Assembly: GCF_905187505.1 (NCBI RefSeq)
Contig: NZ_CAJJIC010000010.1
Span: forward strand, 1 to 36,656
DNA: 36,656 nucleotides
Reading direction: 5' to 3'
From: an uncultured Mailhella sp.
Lineage (GTDB): Bacteria; Desulfobacterota; Desulfovibrionia; Desulfovibrionales; Desulfovibrionaceae
Below, in pieces: positions 1 through 7,856 of this stretch. The position numbers were made by a program, and so were the translations under genes. Numbering within the stretch: position 1 is the first letter of the stretch; the number at the start of each line of letters is the position of its first letter. Under the pieces are notes generated by a model that was not told the DNA's origin, did not search any database, and saw only the letters and a list, made by a program, of their open reading frames with translations.

Positions 1-50
1 ATCAGAACGGCAAAAGCAACGACCCCAAAAACACGTTTTTTCAGATTCAT
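1..50 (-). CDS. N-terminus of an exported protein (partial, runs off left edge)
   Basis: The minus strand has an ATG at 48-50, preceded by a good ribosome binding site (GGAGGG, complement of 53-58). The sixteen visible codons read M-N-L-K-K-R then a hydrophobic run V-F-G-V-V-A-F-A-V-L, the n- and h-region of a signal peptide or signal anchor. The rest lies outside the window, so no function can be given. A terminator-like hairpin lies 34 nt upstream of the start. Confidence 0.6.
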   Translation of the reverse strand, partial: MNLKKRVFGVVAFAVL

Positions 51-83
51 AACCCTCCACCGAGGTTGAAGGCATCTCTTGGC

Positions 84-106
84 AAAAACGCGTCTGCAAA
101 GACGCG
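84..106 (-). terminator. Intrinsic terminator in the leader of the left-edge gene (possible attenuator)
   Basis: On the minus strand a perfect 7-bp stem (CGCGTCT / AGACGCG, 89-95 with 100-106, loop 96-99) is followed by five Ts (84-88). It sits between a possible promoter (140-168) and the ATG at 50. It could attenuate the left-edge gene or end a short RNA. Confidence 0.55.
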
Positions 107-139
107 GGAAAGCCTGCCGGGAAAGTCTCCCAGCCGCTA

Positions 140-168
140 TAAGTAGCCGCAATTGCCCGCCTGTGCAA
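140..168 (-). promoter_or_regulatory. Weak candidate promoter for the left-edge gene
   Basis: The minus strand reads TTGCAC (163-168), a 17-nt spacer, then TACTTA (140-145). The -35 is fair and the -10 poor. A perfect 9-bp inverted repeat (GGCTCCGGG, 181-189 with 192-200) lies just upstream. Otherwise the stretch 107-370 shows no convincing gene. Confidence 0.3.
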
Positions 169-370
169 GCCGTGCGCAGAGGCTCCGGGCCCCCGGAGCC
201 TGAGAAGAATCCGTGGAAAACCGGAGAGCCTCAAAAAGGCTTCGCCCTGAAAACGAACGCCTGTTTTCTGAGAGCCTTCTCAGGGCAAGAAAGAAAAACT
301 CACCGCCACAAGGGAAAGGGCTCCCTGAGACAATGAAGGGGGCGACGTTTCGGAAAACAGGCTTTTAATC

Positions 371-399
371 AAAAAAAGGGAACCACCGCAGTGGTTCCC
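371..399 (-). terminator. Intrinsic terminator of the ribosomal protein super-operon
   Basis: On the minus strand a perfect 10-bp stem (GGGAACCACY type, 378-399, two-base loop) is followed by seven Ts (371-377), starting about 24 nt after the rplQ stop codon. This is a classic rho-independent terminator for the operon that ends with rplQ. Confidence 0.9.
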
Positions 400-422
400 T
401 CTGTGCGCTATGCAGAAAACGC

Positions 423-812
423 TTACGCCTGAGCTTCGGCAGGAGCGTCAGCAGCCTGCTTGGTCAGTTCGATGATGGCCATCGGGGCGCAGTCGCCGCG
501 ACGGGGCATCGCAAGCTTCACCACGCGGGTGAAGCCGCCGGGGACGCCGGCGAAGCGGGGAGCGATTTCGTCAAACAGCTTCTGCACGAGCTGATGGCTG
601 CCCAGTTCGCGGTAGGCGAGACGACGGGCGGCCACGTCGTTGCGACGAGCCAGAGTAATGAGAGATTCGACCACACCGCGCAGCTCCTTGGCCTTGACCT
701 CGGTGGTGCGAATCCGGCCGTGCGTAAGCAGGGCCTTGGACATATTGCGAAGCAGAGCCTTGCGATGAGAAGGATTTCTGCTCAGTTTCTTACCAGAGTT
801 GCTATGCCTCAT
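423..812 (-). CDS. rplQ: 50S ribosomal protein L17 (bL17)
   Basis: The 129-residue product has the family start (M-R-H-S-N-S-G-K-K-L-S-R) and the conserved R-K-A-L-L-R-N segment, and is close to the E. coli length of 127. bL17 is a large-subunit protein near the tunnel exit. The start codon lies inside the end of rpoA (11-bp overlap), implying translational coupling. This is the last gene of the super-operon, with the terminator just downstream. The C-terminal tail is alanine- and glutamate-rich, as is common in the family. Confidence 0.97.
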   Translation of the reverse strand: MRHSNSGKKLSRNPSHRKALLRNMSKALLTHGRIRTTEVKAKELRGVVESLITLARRNDVAARRLAYRELGSHQLVQKLFDEIAPRFAGVPGGFTRVVKLAMPRRGDCAPMAIIELTKQAADAPAEAQA

Positions 813-1845
813 GGTGCTGCTTCCTCTTCCATTCCTGGTATTTCTTATCGAAGGAGTCGACCTTCATGCCGAAATCAAGACCCATGTCGAGAAGGACGTT
901 CTTGATTTCGTCCAAGGACTTCTTGCCGAAGTTCTTGGTCTTGAGCATTTCGTTTTCGGAACGCTGCACCAGTTCGCCGACCAGCGCGATGTTGGCGCTG
1001 CGCAGGCAGTTGGTGGCACGCACGGAAAGCTCAAGATCGTCGATGCTCTTGAAGAGATTTTCGTTGAATTCCCCGTTGTCGCAGGCGCCAAGACCGCTTT
1101 CGTCAGAGATGTGCTCGTCGAAGTTGATGAACACGGAAATCTGATCCTTGATGATCTTCGCGCTGTAGGCAATGGCGTCTTCAGGGGTAACGGAACCGTC
1201 CGTCCAGACCTCGAGGATCAACTTGTCGTAGTTGGTCATCTGGCCCACGCGGGCAGCCTCGATGGTATAGGCGACCTTGCGCACGGGAGAGAAGCTGGAG
1301 TCGAGCTTGATGATGCCGATTTCATCGGAGAGGCCTTCGTGCATGTCGGCGGGAACGTAGCCCTTGCCCATGCGGACCTCGAACTCAAGATTGAACTCCA
1401 CGTCTTCCGTAAGCGTGGCGATGTGAAGTTCAGGGTTGAGCACGCTGACGTGCTGGTTGCCCTGAATGTCGCCGGCGGTCACTTCACCCTTCTTGTTCAC
1501 GTTGAGGGTGACCGTCTGAGGAACGTCCGTATCCATCGCGAGACGCACCTGCTTGATGTTCAGGATGATGTCCGTCACATCTTCAAGCACGCCGGGGATG
1601 GTGGTAAACTCATGCTGTACGCCCGCAATTTTGACGGACACAAACGCTGCGCCCTGAAGGGATGCCAAAAGCACTCTGCGCAACGCGTTGCCGATGGTGG
1701 TACCGTAGCCGCGTTCCAGAGGTTCGCAGACGAACTTGCCGTACATGGTATCGGCAGGGTCGTTCTCGCGGACGATCTGTTCGGGCTTGACGAGCACCGC
1801 CCAGTTGCGGGCGTTGATGAGCCTGTTGGCTTGTTTGCTGAGCAT
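802..1845 (-). CDS. rpoA: DNA-directed RNA polymerase subunit alpha
   Basis: The 347-residue protein is slightly longer than E. coli alpha (329). The N-terminal dimerisation domain covers roughly residues 1-235 and contains the G-Y-G-T-T-I-G-N-A-L-R-R-V-L-L motif that nucleates core assembly. The C-terminal domain (about 260-328) carries the S-V-R-A-T-N-C-L surface that contacts UP elements and activators. A basic tail of about 16 residues (K-K-Y-Q-E-W-K-R-K-Q) follows. The gene sits 12 bp after rpsD and overlaps rplQ, the usual alpha-operon order. Confidence 0.98.
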   Translation of the reverse strand: MLSKQANRLINARNWAVLVKPEQIVRENDPADTMYGKFVCEPLERGYGTTIGNALRRVLLASLQGAAFVSVKIAGVQHEFTTIPGVLEDVTDIILNIKQVRLAMDTDVPQTVTLNVNKKGEVTAGDIQGNQHVSVLNPELHIATLTEDVEFNLEFEVRMGKGYVPADMHEGLSDEIGIIKLDSSFSPVRKVAYTIEAARVGQMTNYDKLILEVWTDGSVTPEDAIAYSAKIIKDQISVFINFDEHISDESGLGACDNGEFNENLFKSIDDLELSVRATNCLRSANIALVGELVQRSENEMLKTKNFGKKSLDEIKNVLLDMGLDFGMKVDSFDKKYQEWKRKQHHEA

Positions 1846-1857
1846 GGGGGTTCCTGC

Positions 1858-2484
1858 TTATTTCGAGTAAAGTTCGACGATAAGGGATTCTTCGATGGGA
1901 GTCTGGATATCGTCGCGCTGGGGAAGTGCCTTGATCACACCCTTGAAGGACGCGCCGTCAACTTCCACCCAGGCAGGGCAGCCGCGGCGGGCGAGCACGT
2001 CCTGAGCGGCGGCGATGACGGGAATGTTGCGGTTCTTTTCCGGAACGGCGATTTCGTCGCCCACGCGGACCTGAAGGGACGGGATGGTCACCTTGTGGCC
2101 GTTGAGGGTGAAGATGCCGTGACGGACGAGCTGGCGGGCCTGGCTGCGGGAGTTGGCGAAGCCCATGCGGTACACGACGTTGTCGAGACGGCGTTCGAGG
2201 ATGACGAGCAGGTTGGCGCCCGTCACGCCCTTGGCCATTTCGGCGTCTTCAAAATAACCGTGGAACTGCTTTTCAAGCACGCCGTAGATACGACGAACCT
2301 TCATCTTTTCACGCAGCTGCACAGCGTATTCGCTGAGCTTCTTGCGGGCGCGGCCATGCTGGCCGGGGGCGTAGGGGCGGCGGTCCTGAGCGCACTTGTC
2401 AGTGAAGCAACGGTCGCCCTTCAGAAACAGCTTGGTGCCTTCACGACGGCAAAGCCGGCATTTGGCGTCATTATATTTTGCCAA
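1858..2484 (-). CDS. rpsD: 30S ribosomal protein S4 (uS4), zinc-binding form
   Basis: The 208-residue protein initiates 30S assembly on 16S rRNA. The N-terminus carries Cys9, Cys12, Cys26 and Cys31, so this is the C+ form that binds zinc. The S4 RNA-binding domain starts near residue 97 (R-L-D-N-V-V-Y-R-M-G-F-A). In many bacteria S4 represses its own operon by binding the leader; whether that happens here is not shown. It lies 26 bp after rpsK and 12 bp before rpoA. Confidence 0.97.
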   Translation of the reverse strand: MAKYNDAKCRLCRREGTKLFLKGDRCFTDKCAQDRRPYAPGQHGRARKKLSEYAVQLREKMKVRRIYGVLEKQFHGYFEDAEMAKGVTGANLLVILERRLDNVVYRMGFANSRSQARQLVRHGIFTLNGHKVTIPSLQVRVGDEIAVPEKNRNIPVIAAAQDVLARRGCPAWVEVDGASFKGVIKALPQRDDIQTPIEESLIVELYSK

Positions 2485-2510
2485 GGCTAGTTCTCCTTGT
2501 CTTCAAGGCG

Positions 2511-2900
2511 TTAGACGCGGCGCCGCTTGGGAGGACGGCAACCGTTGTGGGGAATGGGAGTCACGTCACGAATGAACGCGACCTTGAAACCGGCGGCGTT
2601 GATAGCGCGCAGAGCGGATTCACGGCCGGCGCCGGGACCCTTCACATACACACCCACAGTACGCATGCCATTGTCCTGAGCGCGACGGGCGGCGTTTTCG
2701 GCCGCAACCTGAGCCGCGAAGGGAGTGGACTTGCGGGAACCCTTGAAACCGCTCTGTCCAGCGGAGGACCAGCTCACGGTGTTGCCGCGAGTATCGGTGA
2801 AGGTAACGATAGTATTATTGAAAGAAGCCGCAATGTGGGCGATGCCCAGCGGAATGTTCTTCTTTTCCTTCTTTTTGACTGCACGTTTGGCTCTTGCCAT
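2511..2900 (-). CDS. rpsK: 30S ribosomal protein S11 (uS11)
   Basis: The product has 129 residues, the same as E. coli. It carries the family core (H-I-A-A-S-F-N-N-T-I-V-T-F-T-D) and the C-terminal D-V-T-P-I-P-H-N-G-C-R-P-P-K-R-R-R-V segment. uS11 lies on the 30S platform next to S7 and shapes the E-site. The lysine-rich N-terminus (K-K-K-E-K-K) is usual. A 65-bp gap separates it from rpsM upstream, with no clear signal in it. Confidence 0.98.
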   Translation of the reverse strand: MARAKRAVKKKEKKNIPLGIAHIAASFNNTIVTFTDTRGNTVSWSSAGQSGFKGSRKSTPFAAQVAAENAARRAQDNGMRTVGVYVKGPGAGRESALRAINAAGFKVAFIRDVTPIPHNGCRPPKRRRV

Positions 2901-2965
2901 CTTGCACTTCCTTGGAGCTATGGTGTCTCGATCAGCCGAAGATGGGCTGCATCAGATACAGCTTC

Positions 2966-3334
2966 CTACTTCTTTTTACCCACATTGCCACGACGCGGAC
3001 CCTTGCGGGTACGAGCGTTCGTGTGAGTACGCTGACCATGGACGGGCAGACCACGGCGGTGGCGCAGGCCACGGTAGCAGCCAATATCCATCAGACGCTT
3101 GATATTCGAAGCCACTTCACGGCGGAGGTCGCCTTCCACCTTGTGGTTCGTTTCGATTTCCTTACGGACTTCGTTCACTTCATCGGCGCTGAGATCGTCG
3201 ATGCTGCGGTTCCAGTCGACGCCGGAAGCAGCAAGGATTTCAAGGGCAGTAGCCCGGCCGATGCCATAAATATAGGTAAGTGCGATATCCGCTCTTTTAC
3301 CACGGGGCAGTTCAATGCCTGCAATTCTGGCCAC
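2966..3334 (-). CDS. rpsM: 30S ribosomal protein S13 (uS13)
   Basis: The 122-residue protein (E. coli 118) begins M-A-R-I-A-G-I-E-L-P and contains the helix-two-turn-helix Y-I-Y-G-I-G motif. The basic C-terminal tail that reaches the P-site tRNA (R-T-H-T-N-A-R-T-R-K-G) is intact. uS13 sits in the 30S head and forms intersubunit bridges with L5. It follows rpmJ by 18 bp and probably shares the internal promoter upstream of rpmJ. Confidence 0.98.
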   Translation of the reverse strand: MARIAGIELPRGKRADIALTYIYGIGRATALEILAASGVDWNRSIDDLSADEVNEVRKEIETNHKVEGDLRREVASNIKRLMDIGCYRGLRHRRGLPVHGQRTHTNARTRKGPRRGNVGKKK

Positions 3335-3352
3335 GTTAAGACTCCTGCAAGG

Positions 3353-3466
3353 TTAGCCCTGGCGCTGTTTATGCCGGGGGTTTTCGCAGATCACTCTCAA
3401 AACACCCTTGCGCCGGATAACCTTGCACTTAGGGCAGATTTTTTTGACGGACGGCCTGACTTTCAT
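3353..3466 (-). CDS. rpmJ: 50S ribosomal protein L36 (bL36), zinc-binding form
   Basis: This short frame encodes 37 residues starting M-K-V-R-P-S-V-K and ending R-H-K-Q-R-Q-G, a full match to bL36. Cys11, Cys14, Cys27 and His32 make the C-C-C-H zinc site of the C+ form. bL36 helps fold 23S rRNA near the peptidyl transferase region. It lies 116 bp downstream of map, a large gap for this operon that holds a promoter candidate. No infA lies beside it. Confidence 0.95.
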
Positions 3467-3529
3467 CGCTCACTCCGTTAGTTACTTTTCGATACACGAT
3501 TACGGCGAAAAAATCGCCTGGAACCGTTT

Positions 3530-3558
3530 CTCTTATCTTGTTATCATCACCCTGTCAA
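3530..3558 (-). promoter_or_regulatory. Candidate internal promoter for the alpha operon (rpmJ-rplQ)
   Basis: In the map-rpmJ gap the minus strand shows a perfect -35 TTGACA (3553-3558), a 17-nt spacer and a weaker -10 TAAGAG (3530-3535). The transcript would start about 55 nt before rpmJ, with a small hairpin (GGCGA/TCGCC, 3504-3518) in its leader. It would let the alpha operon be transcribed partly independently of secY. Confidence 0.5.
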
Positions 3559-3582
3559 GGACAGTGTTTCACGACGCGAAAA

Positions 3583-4383
3583 TCACGGCCGGTAGTTTTC
3601 GGCCAGACTGAGTATCTCTGCTCCGTCGGGCCGGATGACCACGGTGTGTTCCCAATGGGCGGACAGACTCCGATCCTTCATCTTCGTCGTCCAGCCATCG
3701 GACATGATTTCCACCTCATGGGTGCCGATTGCCAACATGGGCTCGATGGCCAAAACCATGCCAGGTTTCAGCGGAGGTCCGCCCGGAACGCCGTCCATCA
3801 TGCCGCCGCGTGGCACGAAGTTGGGCACTTCCGGCTTTTCGTGAAGGCTGGCGCCTATGCCATGCCCGACGAAATCACGGATCACATGGAGCCCTTCCAT
3901 TTCGGCATGACGCTGCACCGCCGCCGAAATCGCATAGAGATTGTTGCCGGGGTGCGCCTCGGCGATTCCGAGTTCGAGGCAGCGCTTCGTCACGTCGGAA
4001 AGATGCCTGGCTTCGTCCGACACCTCGCCGCAGAACGCGGTGCGGGCGGAATCCCCGTTGAAACCCTTGTAATTCACGCCCATGTCAAAACTGACAATGT
4101 CCCCTTCCTTCAAGACGATGTCCTTTGAAGGAAAACCGTGAATGATGGTTTCGTTGACGGAACAGCACAGCGCAAAAGGATAACCGCAGTAATTGAGGAA
4201 GTTGGGCACGACGCCCATGTCGCGGCACATCTTGCGGGCCAGCTCGTCGAAAAATATGGTGGGAACGCCGGGACGCACGTTGGCCACCAGTTCGTCAAGA
4301 ATGGTCGCCGTCATGCCGTTGGCAACGCGCATGAGTTCGATCTCATGCTCATTCTTGATAAAAATGCCCCGAAACTTTTTCAT
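3583..4383 (-). CDS. map: Methionine aminopeptidase, type I
   Basis: The 266-residue enzyme removes the initiator methionine from new proteins. All five metal ligands of the pita-bread fold are visible: Asp100 (F-D-M-G-V), Asp111 (G-D-S-A-R-T), His174 (V-G-H-G-I-G), Glu214 (I-E-P-M) and Glu245 (W-E-H-T-V-V), plus His82 (I-I-H-G-F-P). The lack of an N-terminal zinc extension marks it as type Ia. The gene starts 2 bp after secY ends, so it is probably co-translated with it. Co-location of secY and map is common; adk, often between them, is missing here. Confidence 0.97.
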   Translation of the reverse strand: MKKFRGIFIKNEHEIELMRVANGMTATILDELVANVRPGVPTIFFDELARKMCRDMGVVPNFLNYCGYPFALCCSVNETIIHGFPSKDIVLKEGDIVSFDMGVNYKGFNGDSARTAFCGEVSDEARHLSDVTKRCLELGIAEAHPGNNLYAISAAVQRHAEMEGLHVIRDFVGHGIGASLHEKPEVPNFVPRGGMMDGVPGGPPLKPGMVLAIEPMLAIGTHEVEIMSDGWTTKMKDRSLSAHWEHTVVIRPDGAEILSLAENYRP

Positions 4384-4385
4384 GC

Positions 4386-5687
4386 CTATCCCTTTCTTGC
4401 TTTGCTCATGAGGCCTTCATACTGCTGGGAGATGAGGTGGGATTCCACCTGGCCCATGAAGTCGATGGCCACGCCGACGAGAATCAGAAGGCTGGTTCCG
4501 CCGAAGTAGAAAGGCACATTGAACTGGGCAATCAGCAGCATGGGCAGCACGGAGATGATGGATATATAGATGCCGCCCCACAAGGTAAGACGAGTAAGCA
4601 CGTTGTCGATGTATTCACGGGTCTTGTCGCCGGGACGGATGCCCGGAACGAACCCGCCTGCCTTCTTCAGGTTCTCCGCAATATCCTTGGGGTCAAAGAT
4701 GATGGCGGTATAGAAGAAGCAGAAGAAGAAGATCAGCGCCACGAAGATGATGTTGTACACAATGGAGGTCGGCTGGAACCACGACACGACTCTCTGCAGC
4801 CACTCTGCGGTGGAGAAACCGGCCACCGTCGCCGGGAAGAGCAGAAGGCTCTGGGCGAAGATGGGAGGAATAACACCGGCGGTGTTGATGCGCAGAGGCA
4901 GGTGGGTGGTCTGACCGCCGTACATCTTCCGGCCAATCTGACGCTTGGCGTACTGGATGGGTATCCTGCGCTGAGCACGCTCAACGAACACGATGCCCAC
5001 GGTGACGGCCAGCATCATGACAAGGATAAAGATGGCAAAGAGCACATTCATGTCACCGGCCTTAATCAGCTGATAGGAGCGCATGAGAGCACTCGGTATG
5101 CCGACGACGATACCGGAGAAGATGATGAGCGAAATGCCGTTCCCTATGCCTTTGGCGGTAATCTGCTCGCCGAGCCACATGATGAGGATGGTACCTGCCG
5201 TCAGCGTGACGATGGTCACCAGACGGAATTCCCAGCCGGGATTCATGACGACGGGAGCGTTCTCAGGGCTGACCATGCCTTCAAGAAGAGCGGCGATGCC
5301 GAAGCCCTGTATAAGGGTTATCGCGACAGTGAGGTATCGCGTGTACTGCGTAATCTTGCGTCTGCCGGCCTGTCCTTCCTCCTTGGCCATGCGCTTGATA
5401 TCCGGGCTCACCACCTGCAGAAGCTGCAGGATGATGGACGCCGAGATGTAAGGCATGATGCCGAGGGCGAACACGGAAACGTTTCTGAGACCGCCGCCGG
5501 AGAACATATCGAGCAGAGCAAAAACCGAACCCTGCATACTGGCGAAAAAGTGAGACAGCGCGCCGGCATCAATGCCAGGCACAGGGACATGGACCCCCAC
5601 CCTGTACATACACAGGATGAAAAGGGTCCATGCCAGCTTTTTACGCAGCTCAGGCATTTGCGCCATTTTGTCCACGCCGTTCGCCAC
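4386..5687 (-). CDS. secY: Preprotein translocase subunit SecY
   Basis: The 433-residue protein is the pore of the SecYEG translocon in the inner membrane (E. coli 443). About ten hydrophobic segments can be counted. Recognisable parts are the plug region after TM1 (V-P-V-P-G-I-D), A-L-G-I-M-P-Y-I-S-A-S-I-I in TM2, the long cytoplasmic loop R-R-I-P-I-Q-Y-A-K-R-Q and P-L-R-I-N-T-A-G-V-I-P-P-I-F-A. The gene lies 3 bp after rplO, in standard spc-operon order. Confidence 0.98.
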   Translation of the reverse strand: MANGVDKMAQMPELRKKLAWTLFILCMYRVGVHVPVPGIDAGALSHFFASMQGSVFALLDMFSGGGLRNVSVFALGIMPYISASIILQLLQVVSPDIKRMAKEEGQAGRRKITQYTRYLTVAITLIQGFGIAALLEGMVSPENAPVVMNPGWEFRLVTIVTLTAGTILIMWLGEQITAKGIGNGISLIIFSGIVVGIPSALMRSYQLIKAGDMNVLFAIFILVMMLAVTVGIVFVERAQRRIPIQYAKRQIGRKMYGGQTTHLPLRINTAGVIPPIFAQSLLLFPATVAGFSTAEWLQRVVSWFQPTSIVYNIIFVALIFFFCFFYTAIIFDPKDIAENLKKAGGFVPGIRPGDKTREYIDNVLTRLTLWGGIYISIISVLPMLLIAQFNVPFYFGGTSLLILVGVAIDFMGQVESHLISQQYEGLMSKARKG

Positions 5688-5690
5688 GTC

Positions 5691-6164
5691 TTATTCCTCG
5701 GTGGTAGCGGGTTCTTCGTCGGCAAGAAGTTCCTTCACTTCACCGCCGGCCGCAAGAATCTTCTCACGGGCGGACTGGCTGAAGCGGAAGGCTTCGATGC
5801 TGACGGGACGGGTCACTTCGCCTTCGCCGAGAATCTTGACGAGAGCGCTCTTGACCAGCCCACGGCTGTAGATGTCTTCCAGGGTGATTTCCTTCTGGTC
5901 GGGGAAAGCCGCGAGAAGACGGTCGAGGTTAATGACTTCGTAGGTCACCTTGAACAGATAGTTCTTGAAGCCACGCTTGGGCAGACGGCGCTGCAGGGGC
6001 ATCTGACCGCCTTCGAAACCGGGACGGACACCGCCGCCGGAACGGGCGTTCTGGCCCTTGTGGCCCTTGCCGGAAGTGCCGCCGAGGCCGGAACCGGCGC
6101 CGCGGCCGACACGCTTGCGGCCCTTGCGTTCTTCAGGGAAAGGATACAGATCGTTAAGTCTCAT
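5691..6164 (-). CDS. rplO: 50S ribosomal protein L15 (uL15)
   Basis: The 157-residue product starts M-R-L-N-D-L-Y-P-F-P and has the glycine- and arginine-rich extension (G-R-G-A-G-S-G-L-G-G-T-S-G-K-G-H-K-G-Q) that threads into 23S rRNA. It is about 13 residues longer than E. coli L15, mostly an acidic C-terminal tail. Its ATG overlaps the rpmD stop codon by one base (TAATG), a re-initiation arrangement. Confidence 0.97.
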   Translation of the reverse strand: MRLNDLYPFPEERKGRKRVGRGAGSGLGGTSGKGHKGQNARSGGGVRPGFEGGQMPLQRRLPKRGFKNYLFKVTYEVINLDRLLAAFPDQKEITLEDIYSRGLVKSALVKILGEGEVTRPVSIEAFRFSQSAREKILAAGGEVKELLADEEPATTEE

Positions 6165-6340
6165 TATGCAATGACCTCAACCAGGTGGGACACGCTGGCG
6201 ATCATGCCGCGGGTGGCGGCGTTATCCTTAAGGGTTTTTTCCATCTCACGACGGCGCAGGCCCATGGCGTCCAGAACCTTCTTCTGGGCAGGGGTCGTGC
6301 CGATGCGGCTTTTGATGAGCTTCACCTTGATTTCAGACAT
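6164..6340 (-). CDS. rpmD: 50S ribosomal protein L30 (uL30)
   Basis: The short frame encodes 58 residues starting M-S-E-I-K-V-K-L-I-K-S and containing K-V-L-D-A-M-G-L-R-R-R, which fits uL30 (E. coli 59). It sits between rpsE and rplO as in the standard spc operon. The stop codon TAA shares its last base with the rplO start codon. uL30 is a small surface protein of the large subunit. Confidence 0.95.
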   Translation of the reverse strand: MSEIKVKLIKSRIGTTPAQKKVLDAMGLRRREMEKTLKDNAATRGMIASVSHLVEVIA

Positions 6341-6359
6341 GGTAATCTACCTTATGACC

Positions 6360-6866
6360 CTACTTGCGGGGGGCTTCCAGTTTCTTACCGCGCACTTCGG
6401 ACACTTCTTCGGCGCTGCGCAGAGAGCTCAGGCCGGCCACGGCGGCGCGAAGGACGTTGTGCGGGTTGTTGGTGCCGATAGCCTTGGCGAGCACGTCGGT
6501 GACGCCGGCGGCTTCCATGACGGCGCGGACGGCGCCGCCGGCGATAATGCCGGTACCACGGGAGGCGGGCTTCAGGAGGACGCGGCCGGCGCCGAAGCGA
6601 CCGAGCACTTCATAAGGCAGAGTGCCTTCCACCAGGGGAATCCGAACCATGGACTTGCGGGCACGTTCGGTAGCCTTGCGCAGAGCTTCAGGAACTTCCT
6701 GAGCCTTGCCGAGGCCGTAGCCCACATTGCCCTTGCCGTCGCCAACGACGATGAGGGCGCTGAAGCTGAAACGACGGCCACCCTTCACGACCTTGGCAAC
6801 ACGGTTCAGACTAACGATCTTTTCAATGTAGCCGGAATCCTGCTGCGTTTGCTGCTGCTGTTCCAT
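6360..6866 (-). CDS. rpsE: 30S ribosomal protein S5 (uS5)
   Basis: The protein has 168 residues from the chosen ATG at 6866, which has AGGA six bases upstream; a GTG at 6899 would add 11 residues but touches the rplR stop and has a poorer site. After a glutamine-rich start come the double-stranded RNA-binding S5 domain (V-V-K-G-G-R-R-F-S-F-S-A-L-I-V-V-G-D-G) and the C-terminal domain (A-V-M-E-A-A-G-V-T-D-V-L-A-K). uS5 helps maintain decoding accuracy and the mRNA entry helicase. Confidence 0.95.
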   Translation of the reverse strand: MEQQQQTQQDSGYIEKIVSLNRVAKVVKGGRRFSFSALIVVGDGKGNVGYGLGKAQEVPEALRKATERARKSMVRIPLVEGTLPYEVLGRFGAGRVLLKPASRGTGIIAGGAVRAVMEAAGVTDVLAKAIGTNNPHNVLRAAVAGLSSLRSAEEVSEVRGKKLEAPRK

Positions 6867-6898
6867 ATTTATCCTGCTCTTGTTGTCCGATTGGACCA

Positions 6899-7258
6899 CT
6901 AGAATTCGAGGCCGCCTTCACGGGCGCCTTCGGCAACAGCCTTCACGCGACCATGATACAGATAGCCGTTACGATCGAAGACAACCTTATGGATGTCCTT
7001 CTCCAGGGCCAGGCGGGCAATTTCCTTGCCCACGCGTTCTGCACCGGCCTTGTTGCAGGAAGCCTTCTCACCGCCCTTGGAGAGAGCGAGAGTGGAGGTG
7101 GCTACCAGCGTGTTGCCGGAGGCATCATCCACAACCTGGGCGTAGATATGCAGGTTGGAACGGTACACAACCAGACGAGGTCTTTCGACCGTGCCGGAAA
7201 TCTTCTTCCGGATATGCACCTTGCGGCGCTTCCGGCTTTCATTCTTGGAAAGAATCAT
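6899..7258 (-). CDS. rplR: 50S ribosomal protein L18 (uL18)
   Basis: The 119-residue protein (E. coli 117) binds 5S rRNA in the central protuberance. The start reads M-I-L-S-K-N-E-S-R-K-R-R-K and the body contains R-L-V-V-Y-R-S-N-L-H-I-Y-A-Q-V and the C-terminal D-R-N-G-Y-L-Y-H-G-R-V-K. It lies 11 bp after rplF and 32 bp before the rpsE ATG. Confidence 0.97.
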   Translation of the reverse strand: MILSKNESRKRRKVHIRKKISGTVERPRLVVYRSNLHIYAQVVDDASGNTLVATSTLALSKGGEKASCNKAGAERVGKEIARLALEKDIHKVVFDRNGYLYHGRVKAVAEGAREGGLEF

Positions 7259-7269
7259 GTCCGTTACCC

Positions 7270-7812
7270 CTATTTGCCCTTGCCGCCGGACTTGCCGGCC
7301 TTGCGACGGATGATTTCGTTTTCATACTTGATGCCCTTGCCCTTGTAGGGTTCGGGCTCGCGCACACGGCGGACGCGGGCGGCAAATTCACCCACCAGTT
7401 CCTTATCGATACCGGAAATGGTGAGCTTGGTGCCTTCCGCCTTGGCTTCCAGACCCTTGGGAAGCTCAAGCAGCACGGGATGGGAGTAACCGACGGAAAG
7501 GTCAATGATGTTGCCCTTCACGGCCACCTTGAAACCCACACCGATGACTTCGAGAGTCTTGGAGAACCCCTTGCTCACACCTTCCACGCAGTTGGCGATG
7601 AGGGTACGGCGCAGGCCGTGCTGAGCGTTGCTCTCGCGGGTGTCGTCCTTGCGGGTGATGGTGAGATGACCATCGGCGAGTTCGTAGTTCAGCAGGCTGC
7701 AAATCGGAGTCTGCAGGGTCCCCTTGGGGCCTTTCACTTCGACCATATCTTCACCCAACTTAACTTCCACGCCCTTGGGAAGCTCGATGGGCTGTTTACC
7801 TATTCTCGACAT
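7270..7812 (-). CDS. rplF: 50S ribosomal protein L6 (uL6)
   Basis: The protein has 180 residues from the ATG at 7812 (M-S-R-I-G-K-Q-P-I), the standard start; a further upstream frame to 7839 is open but has no family match. Two repeated L6 domains are present, the second ending with P-E-P-Y-K-G-K-G-I-K-Y-E-N-E, the 23S rRNA-binding motif. uL6 sits near the sarcin-ricin loop and helps factor binding. Confidence 0.96.
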   Translation of the reverse strand: MSRIGKQPIELPKGVEVKLGEDMVEVKGPKGTLQTPICSLLNYELADGHLTITRKDDTRESNAQHGLRRTLIANCVEGVSKGFSKTLEVIGVGFKVAVKGNIIDLSVGYSHPVLLELPKGLEAKAEGTKLTISGIDKELVGEFAARVRRVREPEPYKGKGIKYENEIIRRKAGKSGGKGK

Positions 7813-7856
7813 ATGTATTCTACCTTGGCTGAAGGTCAACGGCAGTTACGCCGCGA

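Noticed and set aside
79..336. 85-codon plus-strand frame near the left edge
   Set aside because: TTG start without ribosome binding site, Arg/Lys/Pro-rich translation, and it crosses the minus-strand terminator hairpin.
799..2490. 563-codon plus-strand open frame
   Set aside because: Antisense shadow of rpoA and rpsD; no independent support.
4437..6902. 821-codon plus-strand open frame
   Set aside because: It lies exactly antisense to secY, rplO, rpmD and rpsE. Codon bias of highly expressed GC-rich genes often leaves the opposite strand open; the translation is low-complexity and Gly/His/Asp-rich, with no ribosome binding site.
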